Part shown: one piece after another, positions 8,586-17,997 of the stretch
Numbering within the stretch: position 1 is the first letter of the stretch
Layout of the letters: every line of letters begins with the position of its first letter
Origin: an uncultured Planctomycetales bacterium
GTDB lineage: Bacteria; Planctomycetota; Planctomycetia; Pirellulales; Thermoguttaceae
Length of the DNA: 37,611 nt
Direction of reading: 5' to 3'
Assembly: GCA_946541595.1 (NCBI GenBank)
Contig: CAMNJU010000008.1
Span: 1 to 37,611 of the forward strand
Position numbers and translations under genes: made by a program
The notes under the pieces: generated by a model
Databases searched by the model: none
The model's input: the letters and a program-made list of their open reading frames with translations, nothing else
What the model was told of the DNA's origin: nothing

Positions 8586-11036
8586 TCAACGACGATCGAT
8601 AATCCTTGACGATTCAGGTTTAACGACGGCGCCGTCGTCGCAGCGGTATTCTTTTGTGCCGAAGTTGACAATAACCTCGATCCCGTTGGCGAAAGACGTT
8701 TTCTGAACAGTACGATCGGCCGTCAAAATCCGATGGTCCGTCATTTCAACGCGCCCAGTCATACGCGAGACCGGTTCGGAAATTTTGTAGCTTTCAGCGA
8801 ATCTTTCACGGTTCTTTTCGAAAAAATCGAGTTTAAAACCGTACATGGGCGGAACGCCGTACAGCGCGTTGAAAAGGTCGCGTTTATGCCAAAGCGACGG
8901 GAATTTATTGTTATAATCGCCCCAATACCAGTAAGAAACAACGCAACCGTGATAAACGAGTTCAAAGAGAGGCAAACGGTAGTCTTCTCCTACTTGGTAC
9001 TTTGCGACAAGTTCAGGAACTTCGTCCCAAATGCGGGCTTGGTTTCGCCCCGATTCCGGGCAGCGATACTGGCCAATACTCATCATTCCTTCGTAAAAAT
9101 CGCAATAGGGGACTGACGCGTCAATGCCCGTTTCACTTCCGCAGACAAGGTTGAATTCCGATCCGAAGAGCCCCAAGAGTTTCATCCTCTCAACTTTACT
9201 GTCCGTACGCGTCAGCGGATGATCGGGATTCCAACATTCTCGCCAGGGCGACGCGACGGTCGTGTCGATAAAGCGCGCGCGATAGGGAATTTCTGAGAGT
9301 TCTTTTCCGACTCGTTCTTTGGCATATTTTACCGCTTTAGAGTCACAGAGCACGCCGCAGGGAATGCGCGGTTTTCCGGCCTCTTTAGGATCGACGGTCC
9401 ATCCTCTTGTCCAGTGACCGTCAGGAGAATCCCAAGTTAAATCTTTTGGCCACGCTTCTGGAATCCAGTCGCTGTGAATGCCAGGAAGCTCGTCGTAACG
9501 AGCCGGATCCATAATATCTTGATAGATATCGTAGCGGCTCGTTAGAACGCCGGGGATTTCGTTGAGTTTAGATATTTCTTCGCTTCGCCCGCCGCCGCTC
9601 CAAAGAATATGATCGAAACCGATTTCTTTCATTTTGACCGTTGTTTCCGGACCGTGACCGTCCCAACACCAGATATTAGCCGCGCCGACTAACAGATCGA
9701 TTCCTCGAGCAAGTTCGGGGTTCTTTTGAACTTTCTCGTCGAACGTAACGAGCAATCCTATCTTTTTAGCGTAATTGCGATAACGTTTACAGACGGCAAC
9801 GTAACCGCCTTTGTCGATTGCGACAAGACGAAGCGTTCTGTCGTATCTGAATTTTTGCATTGAACCTTGCCATTGGCATCCAATCGCCAGCGTCTGAATT
9901 CCTTTGGCGCTCGCTTCTTTATCGTCTGGATCCGGCGCGCGTAATACCGTTTCAACCCTCGAATCGTCGGGCGTTTCAATGATTCCCATAAGACCGGAGC
10001 TCATAGCTGGGTCGAGCACGTCGTCTACTATTCCCCAGAACGCCATACAAAGCCCATGTCCTCCATACGTATACAGATGATCAACGCCGCGCGCGGTTTC
10101 CGTAGCGGGAAAAGAGACGCCTTCGTTGACTGGCAAAACGATACGATCGCTCGATTTAGAAGTAATGGGATAAGGATAGTCGATTTCCGATGTAAGCGGC
10201 GAATCGGGATCTGCGCTTATCGTAACGACGACTTCGGGCGCGCTTTTTTCGAGCTGAACAGTCGCAGTATAAACCAAGAAAACTCGCGGATCTAGAAGTT
10301 CGAATTTGACGCCCCGTTCAATAGGACTTGCGTCGAGTACAAAATGTTTTTGACTGGGGACTATCTGATTCCAAACTCTGCCTGTGCGGACGTCCTGTAT
10401 TGAGAAAGACGCGTCCTCCATTTGAAAAACGAGACGTAAGTAACTATTTTCGGCAGGGAGAGTTCCTTTTATTGAACTTAGTTCAATTTTGCCAAGACGT
10501 TTGATTTCATATTGGGCCACATAAACGTCAGTGTCTCTCTGCCCAATAATTCTGGGCTCAATTCTTTCTACGTTGTCTGGAACAATAAATTTCGAAGAAA
10601 CCGTTTGCCAGTCTTCAGTCGAAAAAACGTCGTTTCCTCCGAAGGACCAATCTAACGCTTTGCCGTTCGAGTCGTAGATAATGACGCCGGTTTGGCATGA
10701 AGACTGGCCGATATTTTTGATTTTGCAAGTGAGTTCGAAGACTTGGCCTCGCTCAACCTGAATTGACTCCGGAATACGAATCGCCCAGTCGGTAGACGTC
10801 TTGTGAACGATATGGATTGCGGGACGTCCGTCGGGCGTCGCGTCAGGTTCTGTTGTTACTGTAAATCCCTCGGGATTACGCGCCCAAGATGGAGGCGAAT
10901 CGGGTAAAGTCCAGCTTTGAGAAGCCCCGTCGGGCGTTATTTGCGGGATATTCGCAGCGTAAACGAAGTTGACACAGGCCCATAACACAACCGCAACGAA
11001 TGGCGTCGATACTGTTCGATAAGCGGTAAGCCGCAT
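8586..11036 (-). CDS. Secreted glycoside hydrolase related to GH101/GH129
   Basis: 816 residues. A signal peptide spans about residues 1-28 (VAVVLWACVNFVYAAN). Residues 30-175 look like a carbohydrate-binding beta-sandwich. A second beta-sandwich runs to about residue 370, and a barrel follows (about 430-720). Barrel motifs include GFDHILWSGGGR, YDIYQDIMDP, ARFIDTTVASPWRECWNPDH and LGLFGSEFNLVCGSETGID; the Asp in FIDTT and the Glu in GSETG are candidate catalytic acids. The pattern recalls the GH101-related families (GH129 and the GHL groups), whose known members release alpha-N-acetylgalactosamine or Gal-GalNAc from mucin-type glycans. Substrate transfer from those families is inference. AAGGGG precedes the ATG, and a promoter is seen at 11105-11132. 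Confidence 0.75.
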   Translation of the reverse strand: MRLTAYRTVSTPFVAVVLWACVNFVYAANIPQITPDGASQSWTLPDSPPSWARNPEGFTVTTEPDATPDGRPAIHIVHKTSTDWAIRIPESIQVERGQVFELTCKIKNIGQSSCQTGVIIYDSNGKALDWSFGGNDVFSTEDWQTVSSKFIVPDNVERIEPRIIGQRDTDVYVAQYEIKRLGKIELSSIKGTLPAENSYLRLVFQMEDASFSIQDVRTGRVWNQIVPSQKHFVLDASPIERGVKFELLDPRVFLVYTATVQLEKSAPEVVVTISADPDSPLTSEIDYPYPITSKSSDRIVLPVNEGVSFPATETARGVDHLYTYGGHGLCMAFWGIVDDVLDPAMSSGLMGIIETPDDSRVETVLRAPDPDDKEASAKGIQTLAIGCQWQGSMQKFRYDRTLRLVAIDKGGYVAVCKRYRNYAKKIGLLVTFDEKVQKNPELARGIDLLVGAANIWCWDGHGPETTVKMKEIGFDHILWSGGGRSEEISKLNEIPGVLTSRYDIYQDIMDPARYDELPGIHSDWIPEAWPKDLTWDSPDGHWTRGWTVDPKEAGKPRIPCGVLCDSKAVKYAKERVGKELSEIPYRARFIDTTVASPWRECWNPDHPLTRTDSKVERMKLLGLFGSEFNLVCGSETGIDASVPYCDFYEGMMSIGQYRCPESGRNQARIWDEVPELVAKYQVGEDYRLPLFELVYHGCVVSYWYWGDYNNKFPSLWHKRDLFNALYGVPPMYGFKLDFFEKNRERFAESYKISEPVSRMTGRVEMTDHRILTADRTVQKTSFANGIEVIVNFGTKEYRCDDGAVVKPESSRIIDRR

Positions 11037-11104
11037 AACGTTCCCCTTTTAATTGGAAGAAAGATTGAAAAACGGTCGGAGTGTAAAACCAATTCCTGTC
11101 AGTG

Positions 11105-11132
11105 AGTATATCAGTTTTAGAGATAAAAGCAA
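11105..11132 (-). promoter_or_regulatory. Candidate sigma-70 promoter for the GH101-like gene
   Basis: On the minus strand TTGCTT and TATACT are separated by 16 bases. The -10 box matches five of six consensus bases. It lies 70-95 bases before the ATG. Confidence 0.5.
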
Positions 11133-11161
11133 ACGTTGCGTTTTATAAGAGGCGTTTCCCC

Positions 11162-11189
11162 TTGATAATTAGCGGCAATATGTTATAAG
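11162..11189 (+). promoter_or_regulatory. Candidate sigma-70 promoter for the LysE-type exporter
   Basis: TTGATA and TATAAG are separated by 16 bases, about 75 bases before the ATG at 11264. It is back to back with the minus-strand promoter in the same 227-base gap. Confidence 0.55.
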
Positions 11190-11263
11190 ACTGTTCTGCG
11201 CTTTTGAAGAGCGCTTGACTTCATGATTTTCGTCTGTAAAGAAGGCATTAGACGAGTACAAAA

Positions 11264-11992
11264 ATGACAGAATTAACGGCGGCGTACGCTTCGGCGATCG
11301 TTCTTGGTTCGGGATTTGGATTCCAAGGTTCCGTATCGCCGGGGCCGTTACAAACGCTTATGATTTCAGAAACGCTGTCGAACGGCGTTCGTTCAAGTTG
11401 GCGCGCGGCGATTGTCCCGTTAGTTACTGATCCGATTGCTCTCGTTGTTTCTCTCGTTATCGTTTCAAATATTTCCGACGCGGCGATCGCGATTATCTCC
11501 TTTACAGGCGCTTTTATTTTGTGCCGGATTGCTTGGAGTGAATTGCGTACTACAGCCGACGATTTCAGTTTTCAAAGAAAACCTCCTCGACCTTGGTTTG
11601 AAATCTGGCTCGTTAATTTTACGAATCCGAATCTTTGGATTTTCGCTTTTACCGTTAACGGGCTCCAAATACACGATTATTGGACAAAGTGGGGCGGCGG
11701 CGTCGCATCGGCATATATTCTGTCTTTTGCAGTAGTTCTTATTTTTTTCAATATACTGACAATTGTGGTCGTTGGACGATTCAAGAGAGCGCTTAATGCG
11801 AATTGGTTGGCGTTAATCAATCGCGCGCTGGGCATATTCCTTATTGTCGTTGTCTTGCGTTTCGTCTATATTGGCTTCGTCCGAATGGGGATTCTTAATG
11901 AAGCAGCCAACATCACCGGGACAATTACTGAAAATAATTTGCTTAGTTTGATAAGAGGGATAAAATATATTTGTTTGTGTGTATTTTGTTGA
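11264..11992 (+). CDS. LysE/RhtB-type amino acid exporter
   Basis: 242 residues, with about six hydrophobic segments. The N-terminal GFGFQGSVSPGPLQTLMI matches the G-x-SPGP signature of the LysE family, followed by LSNGVRSSWRAAIVPLVTDP, the usual region before the second helix with a conserved Asp. NFTNPNLWIF matches the family N-P-K/L motif in the central helix. Such proteins sit in the inner membrane and export amino acids or related small molecules. The last 25 residues are an unusual hydrophobic tail ending in CLCVFC. Neighbours give no hint of the substrate. Confidence 0.82.
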   Translation: MTELTAAYASAIVLGSGFGFQGSVSPGPLQTLMISETLSNGVRSSWRAAIVPLVTDPIALVVSLVIVSNISDAAIAIISFTGAFILCRIAWSELRTTADDFSFQRKPPRPWFEIWLVNFTNPNLWIFAFTVNGLQIHDYWTKWGGGVASAYILSFAVVLIFFNILTIVVVGRFKRALNANWLALINRALGIFLIVVVLRFVYIGFVRMGILNEAANITGTITENNLLSLIRGIKYICLCVFC

Positions 11993-12159
11993 TTTTTACA
12001 AATTTTATAAAAGTAACTAAGAAATGATTTGTGTTGGTCGATAATAACGATAGTGCGCATAGAGTGCGCGTGTATTGGCTTTCTTGCGTGAAAGAATCCC
12101 GCAGGAAACAACCGGTACCTCGAGTAATTCAGTTTTCGTCATCGGGAAAGGATGCTCTG

Positions 12160-14202
12160 ATGAAGTCTCCCAACGTTAAATCGACTTCCGAGAGAAGAGC
12201 GACGACAGACGTTCTATCGATTAAGTACGTGCGATCGTTTGCGCCGTTACTGGCGGTTTGTTCCGTCTTGTTGTGCTCTTGTCAATCGTCAAACCATATC
12301 AAAACCGACGCGCCTTCGAATAATCCGTATGCGCAGTACGAACCCAAGACTCCTGAAGAGGAAGCATATTATCGCGACGTCTATTCGGGAGATTGGCGTG
12401 AGCAAACCGATCCCGCCGGTTTGGGTAAATCTATTTGCAAGAAGAGCGGTTCAACTACAATGCCGCCCCACTGGGCCGCAATGCCGCCTGGAGCCAAGAC
12501 ACTCGAGGAAATCCGCAGTGAAGCGTCGTATAAAAGGACGACCGCTTCGCTCGCGCGTCCAATCGAAGCGTCCACGCCTCCGCTTTCGTATTCTTCTGCG
12601 CCGACCCAAACGAACTATGCAGCGCAAGCGTACGCTGTTCCCCAATCCCATGAAATTCAGCCCCAAAACGCCGTTGCGAGTCAGCCTGTTTCGCAGAATA
12701 CCGTTTACCCGAGTCAAGCTGCCGCTTCCGCCCAGTTGGTCTATCCCGAGCAGATTGGCGCCCGTTCGGTTGTAAACGCCACCCAGCCCATCTACGCCCC
12801 ACAGACTGCGCAGACGCAACAGGCCTACGCGGCGCCCGCGCAGCAGCAGGCCTACGTCGGTCAAGCAGTCCCTCAGACTCAACCGAATTCCGTACCTGCG
12901 GCTTATGCTCCGCAAGTTGCTCCGGCGCAGAACGCTTCTCCCATGCAATCGTCAGTTCCGAGCCAGTACACTCCTTCGACATATCAAGGGGCTTCGGTAA
13001 TTCGTGAGTCCGTTGACGCTCTTGGCGACAAAGCTTTGATTGTTCGCGGTCAAGAGCCGACAGAAGAAGCCGTCGAAGAAAAGGCGGAATCGGATAAAAA
13101 CGTTGACGTCAAGGAAGAAAACGTCAATGTGAGGGCTTCCGAAAAGGCCGTAGTAGCGATTGACGAGTCTCGTACAAACAGCGTTGCCGTTAAGCCTAAT
13201 ATTGTCGATCCGTCTCTTGCCGCGCCTTACGCGAACGTAAATCGACCGGAAGCGAATCCCTCAGCTCCTGCTAACGAGTCGTCTTCCCGCGACGTTCACG
13301 ACGAATATGTCGTTTCCGGCGGCGATTCCAAGGGAAAGGTTGTCGCGCACGAAGACTGGCTCGTAGAGAATCTTGATCCTGAAGACACGGCCGCTCACTT
13401 CGATACGACCGACGGTCGCATTCTTACCGAACCGACGAATCGCGTTTTCCTTTACAGCCCCCGTTTCGGAGCCGTTCGTCAGATTGTCACGCCGGTTGAA
13501 GGGAATCTGCGTACGGTTGTTGGCGCGGCTACTACTTCCGAAGGCGCAGTTGAGGAGGCCAAAGCGATTGCCGCCGACGTTCGTTCGCAGGACGTTAAAT
13601 TGCTGACTGCTTCCGGTTCACAGGAAGTTGCCGGCGCGGAGTCCGCTATGACGACGAATACCACGGTTGGACGCGTTGGCGTTATCGAGGCTGACGGACA
13701 GTTGCGACTCAATCAGATGCTCACGTCTGCGACAGTAGACAGTCTGGGAGCCGACGAGTCTGCGCTCCTTATGGACGGCGCGATCGCCGCGCAAGGATGG
13801 AGTGAGAAGCAGGGAATCGCTGTCGCCGCCGATCAAACAGGCGTTCATTCGAACGTTTATCTTGACGGCCCCGCGACCGTCTATGCAATTCAAGACGGAA
13901 CGGTTACTTCTAAATTACGCGTCATTAAGATTGCCAATAAGGATTCGGCTCGTCCCGGCGAATTCGTCGAATTCACCCTTCGTTTCGAGAATATTGGCGA
14001 TCAGCCGATCGGCAACGTTACGATTTTGGATAACCTTTCCGCGCGCCTTCGTTACGTTGACGGAACAGCTAAGTCGTCTGTAAAAGCAGATTTTCTCGCA
14101 GATCTGAGTGAAACGGGATCGCTTGTGCTGCGATGGGAAATTACCGATCCGCTGCAGCCAAAAGAATTTGGAGTTGTGCGGTTTATTTGCAAGGTGCAAT
14201 GA
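12160..14202 (+). CDS. Lipoprotein with Ala/Gln/Pro/Tyr-rich middle and C-terminal DUF11 domain
   Basis: 680 residues from the ATG at 12160, chosen because GGGAAAGG lies 8 bases before it; the frame extends upstream but without a better start. A signal peptide of the lipoprotein type ends in a lipobox LLCSC, so a lipid-anchored envelope protein is likely. Residues about 130-290 are of low complexity, rich in Gln, Ala, Pro, Tyr and Ser (for example YAAPAQQQAYVGQ). An acidic region follows. The last 100 residues form a DUF11-type beta domain (GEFVEFTLRFENIGDQPIG, then VTILDNLSARLRYV). Planctomycetes carry many such proteins, probably structural cell-surface components. A strong terminator follows. 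Confidence 0.78.
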   Translation: MKSPNVKSTSERRATTDVLSIKYVRSFAPLLAVCSVLLCSCQSSNHIKTDAPSNNPYAQYEPKTPEEEAYYRDVYSGDWREQTDPAGLGKSICKKSGSTTMPPHWAAMPPGAKTLEEIRSEASYKRTTASLARPIEASTPPLSYSSAPTQTNYAAQAYAVPQSHEIQPQNAVASQPVSQNTVYPSQAAASAQLVYPEQIGARSVVNATQPIYAPQTAQTQQAYAAPAQQQAYVGQAVPQTQPNSVPAAYAPQVAPAQNASPMQSSVPSQYTPSTYQGASVIRESVDALGDKALIVRGQEPTEEAVEEKAESDKNVDVKEENVNVRASEKAVVAIDESRTNSVAVKPNIVDPSLAAPYANVNRPEANPSAPANESSSRDVHDEYVVSGGDSKGKVVAHEDWLVENLDPEDTAAHFDTTDGRILTEPTNRVFLYSPRFGAVRQIVTPVEGNLRTVVGAATTSEGAVEEAKAIAADVRSQDVKLLTASGSQEVAGAESAMTTNTTVGRVGVIEADGQLRLNQMLTSATVDSLGADESALLMDGAIAAQGWSEKQGIAVAADQTGVHSNVYLDGPATVYAIQDGTVTSKLRVIKIANKDSARPGEFVEFTLRFENIGDQPIGNVTILDNLSARLRYVDGTAKSSVKADFLADLSETGSLVLRWEITDPLQPKEFGVVRFICKVQ

Positions 14203-14288
14203 CGCCGTCGTTCAAGTTGAACGCAAGTTGCTGAGATTTCTTTGGCGTACGTTCACATCAGTCGACGTTAAACGTCGAAGCGAAGTCG

Positions 14289-14333
14289 AACCGAGCGCGT
14301 TTGTTGGGAGCGCGTTCGGTCCGGCTTTTTTTT
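14289..14333 (+). terminator. Intrinsic terminator after the DUF11 lipoprotein gene
   Basis: AACCGAGCGCG (14289-14299) pairs with CGCGTTCGGT (14311-14320) with one G-T pair, followed by eight T from 14326. Confidence 0.8.
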
Positions 14334-14361
14334 GGACTTTGAGTTTTTTTTAAATTACAGG

Positions 14362-14390
14362 TTGAACGCGCTTAGATTCTGTGTCAAAAT
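14362..14390 (+). promoter_or_regulatory. Candidate sigma-70 promoter
   Basis: TTGAAC and CAAAAT are separated by 17 bases, about 60 bases before the ATG at 14449. It directly follows the upstream terminator, which supports a separate transcription unit. Confidence 0.4.
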
Positions 14391-14448
14391 AGAGCCGCTA
14401 GGTTTGATTTATCCCATGCATTTTCTCACAAGGACGTTGTGATAAGAA

Positions 14449-16173
14449 ATGTCTCCGTTAAATTCCAGTGAAAACGACCGTGACGCGCTTGTCTGTTCTT
14501 TGGACGTGGCCGCGTCTTATCTCAAAGTTGTCGAAGAAGACCTTGTCGATTCTATGCGCGAAACCGTCGTGGATTTAGGCGCGCGTTATGAAAATGAAAA
14601 GCCCGAGAATCGCGGTCGGTTTTGGGAGGAGATTCGTTACGTCATACGCCGACTTGACGGAGGAATGTCCGAATGCAACGAGTTCAGTAAAACGTTTGAA
14701 GAATATGCCCGCGCAAATTTTGACCGCATATGGAACGCGCTGAGTTTTAATGAACAAAGCGAAATTATGAGCGAGTATAAATTTGAACGTTTTGGAAACG
14801 AAAGAATCAACCGTCCGAATTTCCTTGATTCACGGCGGACTGCATGGGTCCAAACTAGGCGGCGCATGGAACGTCTTTTAGGAAATTTGCTTCAGGCGGA
14901 GCGCGAGCGTGTTTTTTCACGTATGGCAGACAATCGGGATATTGTGTTTGCGCTTTGCGAGTATGTCTACGCAATCGACGATCACGAAGGCGATTTTGAG
15001 AATCCTGAGGTTAACTGGCTTCTCAATAGATTCATGGAGGCCGTTCGTGAAATGGTTTATCCGGCCGTTCCGCAGACAGGCGGTTCACAACCGACCGATA
15101 CGGATCAAAAGAACCTTGAACAGGGCGATGAAACTGAAACTAAAGTTGGATCCGCACAAGACGCAGACGACGAATTGGACGCGGACGAAATCGAGCCTGA
15201 AGAAAATGACGACGATTCAGACGGCGACACGTATGACGTCGACGGGATAAACGCTTCTCACAAGCCCGACGGGTATTATCCGATCGACGAGAACGCCGCC
15301 GCGAATGCGAAACGCGCTATTTCTTTCGACGACTATGTTCCGAACAGTCAGACTCAGAGTTATCGCCGCGAGGTTGACGACGCGCGTTCTATTGCAGCCG
15401 AGCAAAAGAAAAAAGTTGACGCTCAGTTTCATCAGCGCATAGATCGTATCCTTGAGAAATTTGAACGCTGGCTGGCAAGTTGGTCCGACCGCCGCAACGC
15501 GGCGGAGGCTTCTTATCCGTCGCTGCTTATTGTAGGCGCTGGGAACTTTTCGACCTCAAAGCATGCCAAAAAGGTTGAACGCCTTTCCGCGCTCTTTCTG
15601 GAACGGGACCAAATCTTTGCCCTGTTGTCTAAGATCGAGGGAATCGGTTCTGGGGGCGTACGTTCAGACGACGTAAACGCGTTGGAGAAGTTGCAGAAGA
15701 AAGTAGAGACCCTCGTCAAGCTGCATGAGGAAATGAAACGAGCGAATTCATATCTTCGTCGCAAAGGAACTTGGGAAGGCTTTGACAATTTTGATCTTGT
15801 GAAAGACGCTTACGATTCGAACGGAAAACCCGCGTTTTTCTATCTCTCTAATAGCAATCAGGAAATTCGTCGACTCAAAAGTCGTATAGAAGTTCTTCAA
15901 CGGCAGGCGGAAACGGATTTTGGCGACGGATGGAGGTTTGAAGGCGGCGTTACAAAAGTCAATAAAGAAGCCAATCGAGTACAGATCTTCTTTGACGAAA
16001 CGGTCGATCGCGCAACTCGCATAAAACTTCGCGGTCGCGGTTTTCTCTGGTCCCCGAAAAATCGAGCTTGGCAACGCATGCTCACACCCGACGCTATTTG
16101 GGCTGCAAAATTCTTGGGATATATTCCAAAGGATTGGCGGCCCTCAAAATCTAAACAGGAACAGTGCGAGTAG
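14449..16173 (+). CDS. Unknown protein with mobile-element-type C-terminal half
   Basis: 574 residues, no signal peptide and no membrane segment, so cytoplasmic. Residues 1-205 are helical and unrecognised. Residues 210-260 are a very acidic linker. From about residue 300 the protein resembles, from memory, a family found on conjugative elements and phages of gut Firmicutes. Landmarks are YPSLLIVGAGNFSTSKHAKK, GIGSGGVRSDDVNALEKLQ, a NQEIRRLKSRIEVLQRQAE coiled coil, and a closing GRGFLWSPKNRAWQRMLTP module. In those relatives the block sits in large polyvalent proteins. The function is unknown; a role linked to DNA transfer or anti-restriction would be speculation. No other mobile genes are beside it. 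AAGG lies about 15 bases before the ATG, which is rather far. Base composition matches its neighbours. Confidence 0.75.
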   Translation: MSPLNSSENDRDALVCSLDVAASYLKVVEEDLVDSMRETVVDLGARYENEKPENRGRFWEEIRYVIRRLDGGMSECNEFSKTFEEYARANFDRIWNALSFNEQSEIMSEYKFERFGNERINRPNFLDSRRTAWVQTRRRMERLLGNLLQAERERVFSRMADNRDIVFALCEYVYAIDDHEGDFENPEVNWLLNRFMEAVREMVYPAVPQTGGSQPTDTDQKNLEQGDETETKVGSAQDADDELDADEIEPEENDDDSDGDTYDVDGINASHKPDGYYPIDENAAANAKRAISFDDYVPNSQTQSYRREVDDARSIAAEQKKKVDAQFHQRIDRILEKFERWLASWSDRRNAAEASYPSLLIVGAGNFSTSKHAKKVERLSALFLERDQIFALLSKIEGIGSGGVRSDDVNALEKLQKKVETLVKLHEEMKRANSYLRRKGTWEGFDNFDLVKDAYDSNGKPAFFYLSNSNQEIRRLKSRIEVLQRQAETDFGDGWRFEGGVTKVNKEANRVQIFFDETVDRATRIKLRGRGFLWSPKNRAWQRMLTPDAIWAAKFLGYIPKDWRPSKSKQEQCE

Positions 16174-16181
16174 GCGATATT

Positions 16182-16220
16182 AAAAAAAGCGCGTTCGGGT
16201 ATTCGAACGCGCTTTCATTT
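16182..16220. terminator. Bidirectional intrinsic terminator
   Basis: AAAGCGCGTTCG (16186-16197) pairs perfectly with CGAACGCGCTTT (16204-16215). Seven A on the left give a T run on the minus strand, so it serves the TPR gene best, and the T-rich right flank can serve the plus-strand gene. Confidence 0.88.
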
Positions 16221-16243
16221 TCCAGCGGCTGCCGAGATTTAAC

Positions 16244-17662
16244 TTATTTTTGAGTCGCCTGTTCGATCTTTTGCAACAAGGCCGCCGCTTCTGCGCGTTT
16301 TGCAAACGGGAGTTTTGTTCCAAGGGCTGCAGTAAGGAATTTCTTAGCTTCTTCAGGCTGGCCCTTATCGGCCAAAACGACTGCAAAGTAGTAAGCCGAC
16401 GCTGCGTTGATTTGGCCGTCTGCAGTCGACTGCTGCAGGACTTTGATCGCTTCTTCTGTTTGGCCCGTTCGGTAAAGAACCCATCCGAGGGTTGCTAAGA
16501 AATCACGGTTGTTTTGCTGTTTCTGGATATTGCCAGCCGCATACTGAACGGCGCGTTTCCCTTTTTCTTCATTATTCTGTTCGCACAGGGCCAGAGCCAG
16601 ACCGTTAGACGCTTCGACGTCGAGAGGGCTCTGACGAACGGCTTCTTGGAACGCTGCTTCCGCATGTTTGTAATCAGACCGAAATAGCGCTACTTTGCCG
16701 TATGTTTTCAGGACGTCGACGCTCTTATCCTCCTGATAAAGTTGTTGAACGAGTTGCCAAGCCGCATCAAGGTTGTTTTCAGCCAGCGCGTTTGTAATCG
16801 AGAGAAGCAGGACGGGCGTCGATTTCGGATTTGCTTTTAACGCGGAATCTAAACTCTTTTTTGCCGAAGCGAGGTCGCCTCGCGCTGCGTAAAGTTGCGA
16901 CATTGCGGCGTCGGCGGGCAGACCTTCGCCGTTGGCAAGTTTGTCTGCCCGTAACAGCATATTCCGTGCGTCCGAGTCTTGTTTGAGTTGGAAGAGCGCG
17001 TTGGCGCAAGCTCGGTCTAAATCTGCTGTTTCGCCGTCGGCCTTGATTTTGACAAGAAGTAAGTTGTAGACGTCCTTCCAACGTTTACGCGAGGTCGAGT
17101 ACGCAATTTTTAAAGCGAGTTCTTTATTTTGGAGCGACTTTTTACGCGTAGGATTGGCATTGTACTTTGACAGCGTTTCACTTCCTTTGTTTGTGAGCAG
17201 TTCTGCGGCAGTTAACTCTCCCTCGCGCAATGAGATTTCCGCAAGAGCAAAGTACGCTTCAGGATCGTTTGAATCTTCTTCGACTGCCATTTCAAGCATG
17301 ATCCTTGCGGCGCGCGTATTCTTAAGTTGCGAATACCAGAACGCGGCTATAACCCTAGGAGGGCGTGCCGCAGGATTGCCGTTTGTCAGTTCTCTCAGTG
17401 TGGCGAGAGCCCCCTGCAGATCCTGACTGTTGAAGAGCTCGAGCGCTTCGTTGTATTTTGCGCTTTCTTCCGGCGTGAGTTCAAGCGTTTCTTCCTTTGG
17501 CGCCGAGCCGACAGTCTGCTGAGCGGTTCTGGCAGGTTTGCTCGCCGAAGTGGTCGGGCCGGAGTTAGATTGCGCGTAAACCGAAGAAATTCCTGTCATA
17601 ACAAACAGCGCCAAGATTGTCTTTAGCGCTCGATTAAGGCGTTGGGGACGAAACGTTTTCAT
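16244..17662 (-). CDS. Exported TPR-repeat protein
   Basis: 472 residues. A signal peptide covers about residues 1-31 (TILALFVMTGISSVYAQ). From residue 60 to the end there are successive 34-residue helical pairs of TPR type, with the usual small residues at the turn positions, for example EAYFALAEISLREGE, DVEASNGLALALCEQN and FLATLGWVLYRTGQTEEAI. TPR proteins act as protein-binding scaffolds; this one would work in the periplasm. The partner is not evident. AGGAGAG stands 8 bases before the ATG. The 335 bases upstream contain no supported gene. Confidence 0.82.
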   Translation of the reverse strand: MKTFRPQRLNRALKTILALFVMTGISSVYAQSNSGPTTSASKPARTAQQTVGSAPKEETLELTPEESAKYNEALELFNSQDLQGALATLRELTNGNPAARPPRVIAAFWYSQLKNTRAARIMLEMAVEEDSNDPEAYFALAEISLREGELTAAELLTNKGSETLSKYNANPTRKKSLQNKELALKIAYSTSRKRWKDVYNLLLVKIKADGETADLDRACANALFQLKQDSDARNMLLRADKLANGEGLPADAAMSQLYAARGDLASAKKSLDSALKANPKSTPVLLLSITNALAENNLDAAWQLVQQLYQEDKSVDVLKTYGKVALFRSDYKHAEAAFQEAVRQSPLDVEASNGLALALCEQNNEEKGKRAVQYAAGNIQKQQNNRDFLATLGWVLYRTGQTEEAIKVLQQSTADGQINAASAYYFAVVLADKGQPEEAKKFLTAALGTKLPFAKRAEAAALLQKIEQATQK

Positions 17663-17997
17663 CTCAACATCTCTCCTGATTATCTCATTGACATACGCGT
17701 TGAAAGAAGTTGCGCGAATATCGATCTTAGTCGAATATAACGTTTCGACTGAAAATCGGAACTTTGGGAGTATAACCAGAATAGGAAAAAGAGTCCAGAT
17801 CGATTTTTATCGCTTGGGTAGCGTCAGTGTGAAACAGTTTATAATTGCGGACGAGAATGATTTTTTTAAACTGCCTGCAGTAAGTTTATTAATATTTTAT
17901 AATTATGTAATCTCTGTTTAGGAGATAAAAAGGCCGAAGGCGACCTGTCTTTGGGGAGCCTCTTATCTCTAGAATACAAAATAAACAGATTTCTCAT
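17663..17997. other. Intergenic region between ispH and the TPR gene
   Basis: No supported gene. Near the TPR start there is a perfect inverted repeat, AGTCGAA (17729-17735) and TTCGACT (17744-17750), around an AT-rich 8-base centre. The left part holds a weak terminator candidate for ispH. A 77-codon frame on the plus strand lacks a ribosome binding site and was not accepted. Confidence 0.6.
17921..17970 (-). terminator. Possible terminator after ispH
   Basis: On the minus strand an outer AGAGATAA/TTATCTCC pairing and a short GCC-TTC-GGC hairpin are followed by CTTTTTATC. The stem is weak, so this is a candidate only. Confidence 0.4.

Noticed and set aside
17688-17921. 77-codon plus-strand frame upstream of the TPR gene
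   Set aside because: No ribosome binding site at the start and no family likeness; it lies in the region where the minus-strand promoter of the TPR gene should be.
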